Shown here piece by piece: positions 1 to 8,518 of a stretch of 64,000 bases of DNA. The notes under the pieces are model-generated. The model was given only the letters and a program-made list of their open reading frames with translations. It did not search any database and had not been told where the DNA came from. This DNA is from Mucilaginibacter rubeus (GTDB lineage: Bacteria > Bacteroidota > Bacteroidia > Sphingobacteriales > Sphingobacteriaceae): the NCBI RefSeq assembly GCF_003286415.2, contig NZ_CP043450.1, positions 1,984,001 to 2,048,000 of the forward strand, read 5' to 3'. The translations under genes were made by a program, and so were the position numbers. Positions within the stretch are counted from its first letter, which is position 1. Each line of letters begins with the position of its first letter.

Positions 1-2
1 TC

Positions 3-644
3 AACGGTGCGGTGTTTACAATGAAAAAAACAGCATTGTCAGCGCAACAGGAAAAGAAACTGGGAGCAATTACGCTGGCTTCCGGCTTGGTATTAGAGAC
101 GATAAATAATGTGTTGGATGCCAGTAAGCTGGAGCAGGGGTATGCAGAAACACGGCAAAGCGGGCCTTTTAAACCGGGAGAAGCTATCGCCGAATCAATC
201 GAAGCAATGCGTTTTATGGCTGAAAATAAAGGCCTTCAATTGGAATTATCATGGAATGAGCAGGCTGATATCACAATTGCAGGCGATAGTTTTCGTCTTA
301 AACAGGTCTTATTGAACTTATTAAGCAATGCCATTAAGTACACTGATCAGGGAGGCATCTCTGTGATGGCTGAACTTGAAGGACATGGTTCCGGTTACCA
401 GCTGAACGTAACAGTCAGCGATACCGGCTCGGGTATTCCGGCAAACAGGCAGGCGCAGTTATTTACGCCGTATTACCAGGCCGGCGGCCAAAAGCCCGGC
501 ACCGGCCTGGGTTTATATCTGTGTCGCGAACTGGTCCAGGGTCAGGGCGGTGAAATATCCCTCGAAAGTGAACTGAACAAAGGAACAGTTATATCCTTTT
601 GGATCCCTTATGAAAGATCAGAAAATGCCCCGGTTACGGATTAG
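3..644 (+). CDS. Sensor histidine kinase, C-terminal part (gene cut by window start)
   Basis: This is the catalytic end of a histidine kinase; the reading frame is open to the window edge, so the start, sensor region and phospho-accepting His lie upstream. What remains begins in the second helix of the dimerisation domain (INNVLDASKLEQG) and continues into a complete HATPase domain: N box LLNLLSNAIKYT, G1 box DTGSGIP and G2 box GTGLGLYL. The protein ends shortly after the ATPase fold, with no receiver domain attached. The GTG at 12 and the ATG at 21 are internal codons, not plausible starts, because both would cut the dimerisation domain. It would autophosphorylate and pass phosphate to a response regulator that is not visible here. 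No partner gene follows on the same strand. Confidence 0.9.
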   Translation, partial: NGAVFTMKKTALSAQQEKKLGAITLASGLVLETINNVLDASKLEQGYAETRQSGPFKPGEAIAESIEAMRFMAENKGLQLELSWNEQADITIAGDSFRLKQVLLNLLSNAIKYTDQGGISVMAELEGHGSGYQLNVTVSDTGSGIPANRQAQLFTPYYQAGGQKPGTGLGLYLCRELVQGQGGEISLESELNKGTVISFWIPYERSENAPVTD

Positions 645-687
645 CCGGAATAAATTGTTGTTGACCGACTTGACCTCAAATAACGAT

Positions 688-1175
688 TCATGTTGCGACT
701 ATTTTTTTTCTGACCGTTAGCATTTTTGCCAGCCGGTTTTGCTTAGGTTCCTCATCGCCCAGAATGATGCCCCACGCTTTGAGGCTTTCAACCCGGTCGA
801 AAATTATTTTAAAAACTGCTGTAACAGATATGGATAAGAACATACCAGGGATACCCCCAGACCAATTTACCAATAATTGCTCCCAATTCGGTAATCAGCG
901 CACTGATCCTTACCTTGGAACCCACAACTAATGGCAATAATACATTACTGTCAATAAGATGTGTGACAACCAGGGTAATTATGATATAAATAACGGCTAT
1001 TTGTTCGGGTGACGTAGCGAAGGTCACCGCGGCGCTTAAGACCAGTGCTGTGAATCCCGATATAAGGTATAAAGTTGAACAAGCCGGTGATAAGGCCCAG
1101 CAAGATCGCATATTTACACCCCAGCATAATAGAGGTTACAATAGATGTCCCTCTGCATCATTAGCACTCAGCCTT
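688..1175 (-). pseudogene. Decayed AI-2E/PerM-family permease, C-terminal remnant
   Basis: Pieces of one permease are spread over different minus-strand frames. Reading leftwards from about 1160, the frame encodes KYAILLGLITGLFNFIPYIG, then shifts to GFTALVLSAAVTFATSPEQ and a stretch with VGSKVRISALITELGAIIG, then shifts again near 850-870 to GGIPGMFLSISVTAVFKIIF and DRVESLKAWGIILGDEEP. That order (IPYIG, VGSKVxxxAL, WGIPGMFLxIP, FDRVESLxPWGxLLGD) is the conserved C-terminal third of AI-2E/PerM transporters. At least two frameshifts and the missing N-terminal two thirds mean no working protein. The remnant ends a few dozen bases from the stop of the neighbouring permease gene. Confidence 0.75.
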
Positions 1176-1232
1176 ACATCCAGAGGTGAATATTGTTTTG
1201 TAACCAGATCCATCTTCAACTACAATAATTTC

Positions 1233-2477
1233 TTAGACATGCAGCGAAAGAATAGTTATGCCAAGCGCCACAGTCATGACCACACTCCCTAATTTTAAAA
1301 ATGTCCAGGCGCTAACTTCCAGGCCTTCTCTTCTCAAAGCGACCAGCCATAAAATTGTTGCAAGTGAACCCGTTATGGATAGGTTCGGCCCAAGATCAAC
1401 ACCAATTAAAACAGCACTCTTAACAATTTCAGGCGTATGACCACTTTGTAAAACATTTCCTGCAATTAAACCGGCGGGTAAGTTATTCATTAAATTACAG
1501 GCGACTGCGATTACCGAACCACTTGCCCATACTGCTGCTGTTTGGGATCGGGCGACTGCGTGATCAAGAAGCAGGGTTAACTGTTGGGTCAGGCCGGTTT
1601 TATTCAAAGCCTCAACGAGCACAAATAGTCCAGCCACCAATGGTAGTATCGCCCAGGATATGCCTTTAATGATAGTAACCGGACTTTTTTTTGCCCTGGA
1701 TAATACAATAATCGTTGTGACAATGCCGGTGATCGCTGTTGGTAAACCGAGTTGAATGTTAAAAGCTGAGGACGCTAATAAAATAACGGCTGTACCGCAG
1801 ATGCCGTACAAAGCAGTCTTGCCGCCTGGAGACAGTTCGGACAGGTCGATGCCCGTTATGATTTTTTCTTTAAAGCAGCTGCGTTGCGTAAAGCGAAGCA
1901 TAAAATAAGTGGCCGTTATTGAACAAACAGATGGTATCAGATATTGCCCGAGCCAATGCAGCAATGGCGGCATGTGCTTGCCGTAAATCACCAGGTTCGC
2001 CGGATTGGATATGGGCAATACAAAAGATGCTGCGTTGGCAATAAAAGCACAGATCAACAAATAAGGCAAAGGATTTTTCACTTTAGCCGCTTTAACCGCT
2101 GCCGCAACCGCAGGAGTTAACACAACGGCGGTGGCATCATTTGAAAGGAATGTCGTTATTAGCACTCCTACCAGGTAAATCAATAAGAATAATCTCCCTG
2201 ATGATCCTTTAGCCCTTATCGTAGCATGAGCAGCCAGCCAGTCGAAAAGTTTCTCTTCCCGGGCTGTTTCGGCCAGTAGCATCATACCCGTCAAAAACAG
2301 GTAGACATCCTGCCCTTTCCCTATCCCTGTCAGCGCTTCTGATGGCCTGATTAGCTGGAATATTAATAGTAGCAAAGCCCCGCTTACCGCATAGACAGCT
2401 TCAGTGACCTTGAAAGGCCGGATGATCACACCTGCGATGGCCAGAAAAGAGATGATCCAGATAAAGATGTGATTCAT
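1233..2477 (-). CDS. ArsB/NhaD-type ion transporter (SLC13/arsenite-permease superfamily)
   Basis: A 414-residue polytopic inner-membrane protein with about eleven hydrophobic segments. The superfamily hallmark FLSNDATAVVLTP lies in the first half and is repeated in diverged form in the second half (CNLMNNLPAGLIAG), as expected for the inverted-repeat fold. Relatives move arsenite, sodium/protons or dicarboxylates; the sequence alone does not settle the substrate, and no arsR or arsC is adjacent. The start codon overlaps the stop of the upstream phosphoesterase by 4 bases (ATGA), so the two are translationally coupled. It is the last gene of a minus-strand operon that starts at the small OB-like gene. 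Confidence 0.8.
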   Translation of the reverse strand: MNHIFIWIISFLAIAGVIIRPFKVTEAVYAVSGALLLLIFQLIRPSEALTGIGKGQDVYLFLTGMMLLAETAREEKLFDWLAAHATIRAKGSSGRLFLLIYLVGVLITTFLSNDATAVVLTPAVAAAVKAAKVKNPLPYLLICAFIANAASFVLPISNPANLVIYGKHMPPLLHWLGQYLIPSVCSITATYFMLRFTQRSCFKEKIITGIDLSELSPGGKTALYGICGTAVILLASSAFNIQLGLPTAITGIVTTIIVLSRAKKSPVTIIKGISWAILPLVAGLFVLVEALNKTGLTQQLTLLLDHAVARSQTAAVWASGSVIAVACNLMNNLPAGLIAGNVLQSGHTPEIVKSAVLIGVDLGPNLSITGSLATILWLVALRREGLEVSAWTFLKLGSVVMTVALGITILSLHV

Positions 2478-3592
2478 GATGGCTTTCCGTTACGATTTGG
2501 TCCGAGCTGGGTAGCGAAGAGGCCGTTTTCCGGCCAGGCACCTATGGTATCCGCATCGCTGCCATCCCGCTTGTATTCCCGCTCTTTATAATTGTTGGTC
2601 GCAGGTTGTATCGTCCAGATACCCGGCCGGCCCGTGATGTCGGTTGCTTTAACGGTCAACTCGTTTGATGGCTGTTCCTGTGTATGCACAGTTGCTTTCC
2701 ACAGGTTATCTGTTTCTGAAAAGCCCATTTCCTGCCAGTCGGAAATACCAGTCCTGCATTCAACTTTTAAAGTTTTCCCTGAACCCAAAATAACCGCCGA
2801 AACTTCATAATCACCTTCGATGACCTGATTATCCCGGTTCAGTAAACGGTGATCAGCCGGCCAGGTAACCATGGCCAGGGGGAACGGGTCGGCCAGCTGT
2901 TTAAATCGCCAGCTGATAACGCCGTCATGAACGGCAGTGAGCGAATAACCTACCGGCCCTTCCTCAATTTGCCCGGTTGAGCGGGTTGCCGTAAATATGG
3001 TTTGCCCGTTGTTGGTGATTTCGTTATAATGGGTATGTCCCATATCAACCAATAAAACATCATGTTTTTCTAAGAGAAGATTAAGCAATTGCTGCTCTGC
3101 CGGCTCCTTCAGGTCAGCCGGAAAGGTGTGCATAAACAAAAGTATTGTTTCTCCCGCATTGCTGGCTGCAACCAGTTCGTTCTGCAGCCAGTGAAATTGC
3201 CTGTGACCTATCCGGAAGTCAGGACCACCGTTGCCGGGTCCACAAACATCAATAAATAAACACCGGTTATCCTTATGTAATACAGATAGCGGCAGTTGCC
3301 TGGTTAATGGCATTTGGTACATATTGTCCAGGTTTCCCTGTTCCATGTCATGGTCTCCTGCCAGGATATAAACCGGTATACTCAACATTTTTAATGCCGC
3401 GGTTACTAATTCATATTGTTCAGCTAAACCGTTATCGGCATTATCGCCGGGTAATACAACAAAGTCAAGCTGTTCACTGAGCTCTGTTTCTATTTGAGCT
3501 ACGATCGACAGCAGGTCAATATAATTCTGTTCTTTGGCTTTCGTGGTATGGAGGTCGCCAATATGAGCGAAAATCAGGGGAGATGAGTTCAT
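2474..3592 (-). CDS. Calcineurin-like metallophosphoesterase with C-terminal beta domain
   Basis: A 372-residue cytoplasmic enzyme (no signal peptide) of the CpdA/Icc-like metallophosphoesterase group. Metal-site motifs appear in order: DLH (D13, H15), PGDNADNG (D50), AGDHD (residues 79-82) and MGHTHYNE. The usual GNHD is GDHD here, replacing an Asn that is normally a metal ligand. After the catalytic domain, from about residue 235, comes a beta-rich region that resembles an Ig-like sandwich. Members hydrolyse phosphodiesters or phosphomonoesters; the substrate cannot be read from sequence. It sits 4 bases after the OB-like gene and overlaps the permease gene by 4 bases, so all three are probably made from one mRNA and act together. 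Confidence 0.8.
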   Translation of the reverse strand: MNSSPLIFAHIGDLHTTKAKEQNYIDLLSIVAQIETELSEQLDFVVLPGDNADNGLAEQYELVTAALKMLSIPVYILAGDHDMEQGNLDNMYQMPLTRQLPLSVLHKDNRCLFIDVCGPGNGGPDFRIGHRQFHWLQNELVAASNAGETILLFMHTFPADLKEPAEQQLLNLLLEKHDVLLVDMGHTHYNEITNNGQTIFTATRSTGQIEEGPVGYSLTAVHDGVISWRFKQLADPFPLAMVTWPADHRLLNRDNQVIEGDYEVSAVILGSGKTLKVECRTGISDWQEMGFSETDNLWKATVHTQEQPSNELTVKATDITGRPGIWTIQPATNNYKEREYKRDGSDADTIGAWPENGLFATQLGPNRNGKPS

Positions 3593-3596
3593 GTAC

Positions 3597-4181
3597 TTAT
3601 TTTTTTGAGATATATTCCTGTCCGTCTGCTAATAATTTTTGGATATGAAATACATCGTCCTGGTTTTGATTAACGAAACCCCCATCCGTTCTTTTAACTG
3701 CGGTAATCTCTAATGTAGATCCCGGTGTTATAATTTCGACCAGCGCCTGATCTTCTTTATGAATATGAACTAATTGCTTACCACTTTTAATCCCGGTTAG
3801 GTCACCCTTTTTTCCTTTCAATAACTCAAAACTGGAGAAGGTTAACGATTCCGCCAACGGCCCACCATTTATTTTTTGAGGTTTAATTTCTTCAATTATT
3901 AAATCCCCGCCAGGGGTCCCGGTAATAGCCAGTAATTTCAGTTTGGGTTTTTTGTCTCCCTTCGGATCATGTTTAGGCTTTTCCTCCTCATAAACAACTT
4001 TAACAAAACTGCCTGGACGAACCTTTTCCATTATAGTTTTCGCCGCGTGCGGCGGAAAATTAAATTTCAGGGCTTTGTCTTCAATTACCAGTTCTATGGC
4101 TGAAATATCTTCATGTTTGTTAGCGAGGTAATTTCCGACGATCCCGCTGATTTCGGTTTGTTTTTTATGTAATGTTTCCAT
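3597..4181 (-). CDS. Small cytoplasmic protein of a two-domain OB-like family
   Basis: A 194-residue protein of unknown function without signal peptide or membrane segment. It has two similar halves, each predicted to be all-beta: residues about 10-80 with GIVGNYLANK and FNFPPHAAKTI, and residues about 100-194 ending in DGGFVNQNQDDVFHIQKLL. The same layout, including the motif xDF/NF-x-PH-x-A and the ending GFINVNHDKVY, recurs in the membrane-anchored protein encoded at 7664-8404 and, more weakly, in the secreted protein at 8519-9259. A charged, Lys/Pro-rich loop (EEEKPKHDPKGDKKPK) separates the strands of the first half. It is the first gene of the operon with the phosphoesterase and permease. 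An OB-type ligand-binding fold is an inference from the pattern only. Confidence 0.7.
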   Translation of the reverse strand: METLHKKQTEISGIVGNYLANKHEDISAIELVIEDKALKFNFPPHAAKTIMEKVRPGSFVKVVYEEEKPKHDPKGDKKPKLKLLAITGTPGGDLIIEEIKPQKINGGPLAESLTFSSFELLKGKKGDLTGIKSGKQLVHIHKEDQALVEIITPGSTLEITAVKRTDGGFVNQNQDDVFHIQKLLADGQEYISKK

Positions 4182-4261
4182 GTTTAATTAATTATGATGT
4201 TAACCTAATTAGATAAAGCTTGTTCTTTGACGGTTACAGTATGAAGAAAAATTAATACTGG

Positions 4262-5479
4262 TTAGCAGGCATCTTTTATGGTTTCTGCAAATACAACCCA
4301 CAATAAAATCGAACCCATGGCAAATCCGCCAAGGATCATAAAAGTGGTATTATAACCTAAGCTCTGCGCTATCCAGCCGCCAATGGCGGGGCTGAGGGAA
4401 GCTCCAAGTCCTTGTACCGTCATAACCGCGCCCTGGCCTATATTTACCCGTCCTGTTCCGTTCAGGATATGAGCTACCAAACCGGGTACAGCGACACTTT
4501 GCAGTCCCGCACCTATACCATCCAGTATCTGAACGGGATAGATACCGGTATGGCTGGCCATATGTGCTGCGATAAAGCCCCGAACAGGTAATGATAGGAA
4601 AGAAATTAACAATACGAGCCAGTACCCGCTTTTATCGGCCATGCGCATGGCCAGCAAAGAAGTCCCAATCATCACCAGTTGAGCAATTATAATGGTCATC
4701 GACACAAATACGGATGCATTTTCATGACTTTTGGTGGCTGCAGCCAGCCCGTATAACGGCAGCATCGCGCCGTTTCCCAGGTGAAAGAACGCCAGTGCGC
4801 CGGCCAGCACCAGTAAAGATTTACATTGAAACAGTACTTTAAAACCACTCGCCTTATCGTCTTGGCCACCTTCTTTCATACCTCGGGCTGCGTTATCGTC
4901 GATAGCATCCGCCGGGATCATCAATACGGAGATGATGGACAATACCCCAAAAAAGGCAGCTAATAAAAATATGGCAGGCATGCCATATTTATACCCGAGA
5001 TAACCTGACAGGGCAGATCCTGCGACATTACCCGCGTGATTAAAAGCTTGGTTGTGTCCATTCTGTCGGTTAAACCCTTTTTGCTTAACTATCCCCAGGG
5101 TAATTCCAATTATGGCGGGCCCTATAGCCGAACCGGCTATGGCCGTTGCCACTTGGGAAATGCTGACGAGCCAAAACTCCTGGGTGAACAGAATAATGCA
5201 GGAAGCCAGTATCGTAAATACTGCGGAGATCACTACGTAAAAACGTTTTCGTTTGGTGGCATCGATCAGTGCGCCAGCGGGAATGGTCATGATCATCCCG
5301 GCTACCCCGCCTATGGTCATGACCGACCCTATCAAGCCGCTTTTCCAGCCGTGCGCCAGCAGGAATATGCCGAGGAAGGGCCCGATCCCTGCCTGCAGAT
5401 CGGCCATAAAGAAATTAAGGGATTGGAGCGGCCAGATGATCTTTTTGTCTGCCGTTGTGGATTTTAGTTGTTTGCTCAT
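4262..5479 (-). CDS. Major facilitator superfamily transporter
   Basis: A 405-residue protein with the twelve hydrophobic segments of an MFS permease. The loop after TM2 reads GALIDATKRKRFYVV, a divergent form of the MFS motif A. The central cytoplasmic loop (about residues 195-215) is short and charged. N-terminal residues SLNFFMADLQAGIGPFLGIF, with early charged and polar residues in TM1, resemble a small bacterial MFS group of unknown substrate. The next minus-strand gene starts 80 bases downstream, so co-transcription is possible but not shown. The substrate cannot be inferred. Confidence 0.85.
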   Translation of the reverse strand: MSKQLKSTTADKKIIWPLQSLNFFMADLQAGIGPFLGIFLLAHGWKSGLIGSVMTIGGVAGMIMTIPAGALIDATKRKRFYVVISAVFTILASCIILFTQEFWLVSISQVATAIAGSAIGPAIIGITLGIVKQKGFNRQNGHNQAFNHAGNVAGSALSGYLGYKYGMPAIFLLAAFFGVLSIISVLMIPADAIDDNAARGMKEGGQDDKASGFKVLFQCKSLLVLAGALAFFHLGNGAMLPLYGLAAATKSHENASVFVSMTIIIAQLVMIGTSLLAMRMADKSGYWLVLLISFLSLPVRGFIAAHMASHTGIYPVQILDGIGAGLQSVAVPGLVAHILNGTGRVNIGQGAVMTVQGLGASLSPAIGGWIAQSLGYNTTFMILGGFAMGSILLWVVFAETIKDAC

Positions 5480-5647
5480 ACGGATTTGTCAACAAGACGA
5501 GCTGATTTATTGTTTAAGCATTGAAATGGATTGATAGATAATAAGTAATTGATTTTGAGTTTTTTAAACACAAATTGGGCGATATTAATTTTTCTTCATA
5601 TTGACGTGGAAGCTTAGCTCAGAGGGGAACGTTAAAGTGAAGCGCAA

Positions 5648-6979
5648 CTATGCTATCGGAAGGCTGATCGTTGCTACGAAAAGAAAGTTGCTGCTTTGGA
5701 TGCTGAAACTACCGCCATGGAGACGCGTAATCTGATCCACCAGCCAAAGTCCCATACCTGCACCATTGGCATCGAGGGCTTCCCGGTGAAAGGCGTTTTG
5801 CAGGTTTTCTGTTGGAATGCTTTGCTGCAACATCGCATTTTGGACCGATATCGCAATATGACCCTTCAGTTCAGATCCTTGAACGGTACAGGTGACTTCG
5901 GTATGTGGAGCCGCATATTTAATGGCATTTTCAATAAGATTCATCAATAAGATGTTCAACTTATCTTCATCGCCACAAATAATAAATGTTTCTGCCTTTT
6001 TATCAAAATCGATGTTTTTTGTGAGTCCCTTTTGCTGCAGTAAGGGCTGTACCCGGTGAAACAGTTTAAGCGTCAGCGATGATAGATCGACAGGTTGTTT
6101 ATATAAAGCTATCCCATTGCTTTTCAATTGACTGATCAATAAAAATTCCTGCACCACCTGCTGAAGCCTGTTAATCTCCGACAGCTGGCTTTGCATCAGG
6201 TTTGAAAGCGACGTATCGAGGTCAGGTTTTAAAAGCTGAACTTCAATCTCAGCACGCATAATGGCCAGCGGGGTTTTCAATTCGTGCGAGGCTGATGCAA
6301 AAAAATTCTGTTGCTGCTGTAAGGATAAATCGATCCTTACCAGCATCGTATTGATAGTTACTGTTAACTCCTGCAATTCATCATTCGTCTTCCTGACCGG
6401 AATGACATCCCTGAGCTTATTGGTATTGATCACCTTCGCCGCGTTGATGATCCGCTGCACGGGTTGTAACAGGTAGAAGGATAAAATATAGGCGATCAAA
6501 CCTGCCAGCAGCACACTGATCAGGCTGCAGGCAAACAGCAATAAAAGCAGGTAATGCAAGTTGCCGTTTAAATGGTAGCCGCTGCGGACCAGCATCAGCT
6601 CGGCCGGGTTATCCTCATTGTTGCTGATCACATAAGCCACCCGCATACCTAAGGTATCGCTCACACCGGTTTTAGATGGTGTATTGATATTGCTGATTAC
6701 GCCTGGCGACTGAAAAACGGTTATTGGTTTTCCTCCGAAATGATAAAGCACCCGGATCGAGGTATTGTTATCCGGCAAAGGAATGATAACCGGTGATATT
6801 TCTGTTTTATCCAGCAGCGTCTGTGCCCTTGCCAGCAGGAAGGCATTATTGTCCGAGATCATCAGCGTCCTGATTTGCCGGTAGCAATACAGGTTAAAAG
6901 AAAAACTTAGCAAAATAAAGATCAGGCTGAATGCGATCGTTATTTTTAATTTAATGCCGAATTGCCGTTTTCCTGTCAT
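5648..6979 (-). CDS. Sensor histidine kinase of a two-component pair, with aberrant G1 box
   Basis: A 443-residue membrane kinase. TM1 is about residues 11-33, a periplasmic sensor domain covers 34-142, and TM2 is about 143-170, followed by a HAMP linker. The dimerisation motif SHELKTPLAI places the phospho-accepting His at 232. The ATPase domain has an N box (NLIENAIKYA, from 347) and a G2 box (NGAGMGLWLV, from 405). The G1 position, normally DxGxG, reads VQNAMLQQSIP (about 379-389) and lacks both the Asp that contacts adenine and the glycines. The protein may bind ATP poorly or act partly as a phosphatase. It starts 4 bases after the response regulator stop, as expected for a cognate pair. 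Confidence 0.9.
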   Translation of the reverse strand: MTGKRQFGIKLKITIAFSLIFILLSFSFNLYCYRQIRTLMISDNNAFLLARAQTLLDKTEISPVIIPLPDNNTSIRVLYHFGGKPITVFQSPGVISNINTPSKTGVSDTLGMRVAYVISNNEDNPAELMLVRSGYHLNGNLHYLLLLLFACSLISVLLAGLIAYILSFYLLQPVQRIINAAKVINTNKLRDVIPVRKTNDELQELTVTINTMLVRIDLSLQQQQNFFASASHELKTPLAIMRAEIEVQLLKPDLDTSLSNLMQSQLSEINRLQQVVQEFLLISQLKSNGIALYKQPVDLSSLTLKLFHRVQPLLQQKGLTKNIDFDKKAETFIICGDEDKLNILLMNLIENAIKYAAPHTEVTCTVQGSELKGHIAISVQNAMLQQSIPTENLQNAFHREALDANGAGMGLWLVDQITRLHGGSFSIQSSNFLFVATISLPIA

Positions 6980-6983
6980 CCGT

Positions 6984-7667
6984 TTAGCCTTTTTGAACTT
7001 CCCCTTTCAGGATATAGCCCCTGCCGATGACCGTTTGTATGAGTTCTGTTTCATAACCCCTGTCCATTTTTTTTCGGAGCTGATAGAGGTGAACTTCCAC
7101 CACATTGCTTCCTGGGTCAAAATTCATATCCCAGACCTTTTCCAGGATCTGCGATTTGGTGACCACTTTATTAGGATTAGAGAGCAGGAATTCCAGTAAG
7201 GAAAACTCACGATTGCTCAGGATAACCTGCTTCCCCGCCCTGCAAACTTCCCTGCTGAGCAGATCCACCTTCAGGTCCGATACCTGAAGTTTTAGCCCTC
7301 CCTGTGCTAACGAACGCCTTTGCACCGAACGTACCCTTGCCAATAATTCTTCCAGGTCGAACGGTTTTTTCAGGTAATCAATAGCTCCGAGATCAAGGCC
7401 GCTGATCACGTGTTCGGTATCATTTAAGGCGCTAAGGATGATTACAGGCGTTTGGTTATGGAAACTGCGCAGGTTTTTTAATACTTCGAAGCCGTTCATG
7501 GCCGGCAGCATCAGGTCAAGTAAAATGAGGTCGTAACTTCCTGCCATCGCTGTTTCAAGTCCCTTGCTTCCGTCGGCTGCATGATCGATGACATGACCGG
7601 CGTGCTTCAATCCATCGGTTATAAATCCGGCGAGTTTAAGTTCGTCTTCTATCAATAATATTTTCAT
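6984..7667 (-). CDS. OmpR/PhoB-family response regulator
   Basis: A 227-residue regulator. The receiver domain (1-120) has the acidic pair E7/D8, the phosphorylation site D51 in LILLDLMLP, a conserved Ser in VIILSA, and the Lys in YLKKPF. A winged-helix DNA-binding domain (about 125-225) includes LSNREFSLLEFLLSNPNKVV and VVEVHLYQLRKKM, typical of OmpR/PhoB members. The start codon overlaps the stop of the membrane-anchored OB-like gene by 4 bases (ATGA), and the kinase follows 4 bases later. The regulator, the kinase and the envelope OB-like protein are thus translationally linked. The likely job is controlling an envelope response; targets are unknown. Confidence 0.93.
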   Translation of the reverse strand: MKILLIEDELKLAGFITDGLKHAGHVIDHAADGSKGLETAMAGSYDLILLDLMLPAMNGFEVLKNLRSFHNQTPVIILSALNDTEHVISGLDLGAIDYLKKPFDLEELLARVRSVQRRSLAQGGLKLQVSDLKVDLLSREVCRAGKQVILSNREFSLLEFLLSNPNKVVTKSQILEKVWDMNFDPGSNVVEVHLYQLRKKMDRGYETELIQTVIGRGYILKGEVQKG

Positions 7668-8404
7668 CTTACCAGGAATGTTTTGTTATTGATCGTGATG
7701 CTTAAAACGATGTATACTTTGTCATGATTGACATTGATAAAACCCTGGTCATCAGGCCGTCTGACAGCAACCAGATCGAAATGGTTGTTTTCTTTAATTA
7801 ATGGCGCTATGTCATCCACCAGTCCCGGTTTGAAATGAAATAAAAGGTCGTTTTTGTGCAACGCCACGATTCCACCATATTGGTCGGTTATCAAAACAGG
7901 TTTGTCCAGTGTGAAATTCTGAGTCTGGTGGTTGGGCACGTCCGGTGGCGGTGGCAGATCTTTAAGGATCTGTTTTATACCGGATCTTTTATTTTCAATA
8001 GCCATCAATTGATAGCCGACAACTTCATCGTTCGGGTGTAAACTATACGTAAGCGTAACCGTTTGTCCCAAAGTACCGATCCTGGTTACAGCTTCGGCCG
8101 TATGCGGGCGAAAATCAATTGTCACCGTTCCGGAGGTCTTGGTTTTCAATTCCAAAGCGTTCACATCTAAGTGCGGGTTGTTTTTGTAAGCAGTAACGAT
8201 GCCTGTGATCATCCGCTCTTTTTGCGGTTTTTCGGGTCCGGGGCTATCTTCATGCAGGGGCGGCCTGGGCAGTAAGGGAACCGGCGGTTTTATCAGTAGC
8301 CAGATAATAATAAATAACAATAAGATAATTACAATCAGCAAGGGGCGGTTATTCCTCCCATGAGATGTTTTGTCCCTTAAATTGTCGTCCTTTTCCGAAT
8401 CCAT
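7664..8404 (-). CDS. Single-pass membrane-anchored protein of the two-domain OB-like family
   Basis: A 246-residue protein with a charged cytoplasmic N-terminus, one membrane helix at about residues 22-38 (LLIVIILLLFIIIWLL), a Pro-rich stalk (residues 40-62), and two beta-rich domains that should lie outside the inner membrane. Domain 1 has GIVTAYKNNPHLDVNALELK and IDFRPHTAEAV. Domain 2 ends in DQGFINVNHDKVYIVLS and NNKTFLVR. These signatures match the cytoplasmic protein at 3597-4181 (IDF-RPH against FNF-PPH) and the secreted protein upstream. It overlaps the response regulator gene by 4 bases. I infer a ligand-binding or accessory role for the sensor kinase; no known family name could be assigned. 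Confidence 0.7.
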   Translation of the reverse strand: MDSEKDDNLRDKTSHGRNNRPLLIVIILLLFIIIWLLIKPPVPLLPRPPLHEDSPGPEKPQKERMITGIVTAYKNNPHLDVNALELKTKTSGTVTIDFRPHTAEAVTRIGTLGQTVTLTYSLHPNDEVVGYQLMAIENKRSGIKQILKDLPPPPDVPNHQTQNFTLDKPVLITDQYGGIVALHKNDLLFHFKPGLVDDIAPLIKENNHFDLVAVRRPDDQGFINVNHDKVYIVLSITINNKTFLVR

Positions 8405-8518
8405 TACTGCCTGAAATCTTTAAAATATTAAACTGTTAACACCAAAACAGCCAAGTAGTTCAGGAACGGATAATAATTCGTAAAATAGTTCGGGGAGATG
8501 TTATCTCCCCGGATTATT

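Noticed and set aside
1050..1292. Plus-strand open frame over the permease remnant
   Set aside because: It is the antisense of the minus-strand permease relic and gene end; no protein pattern.
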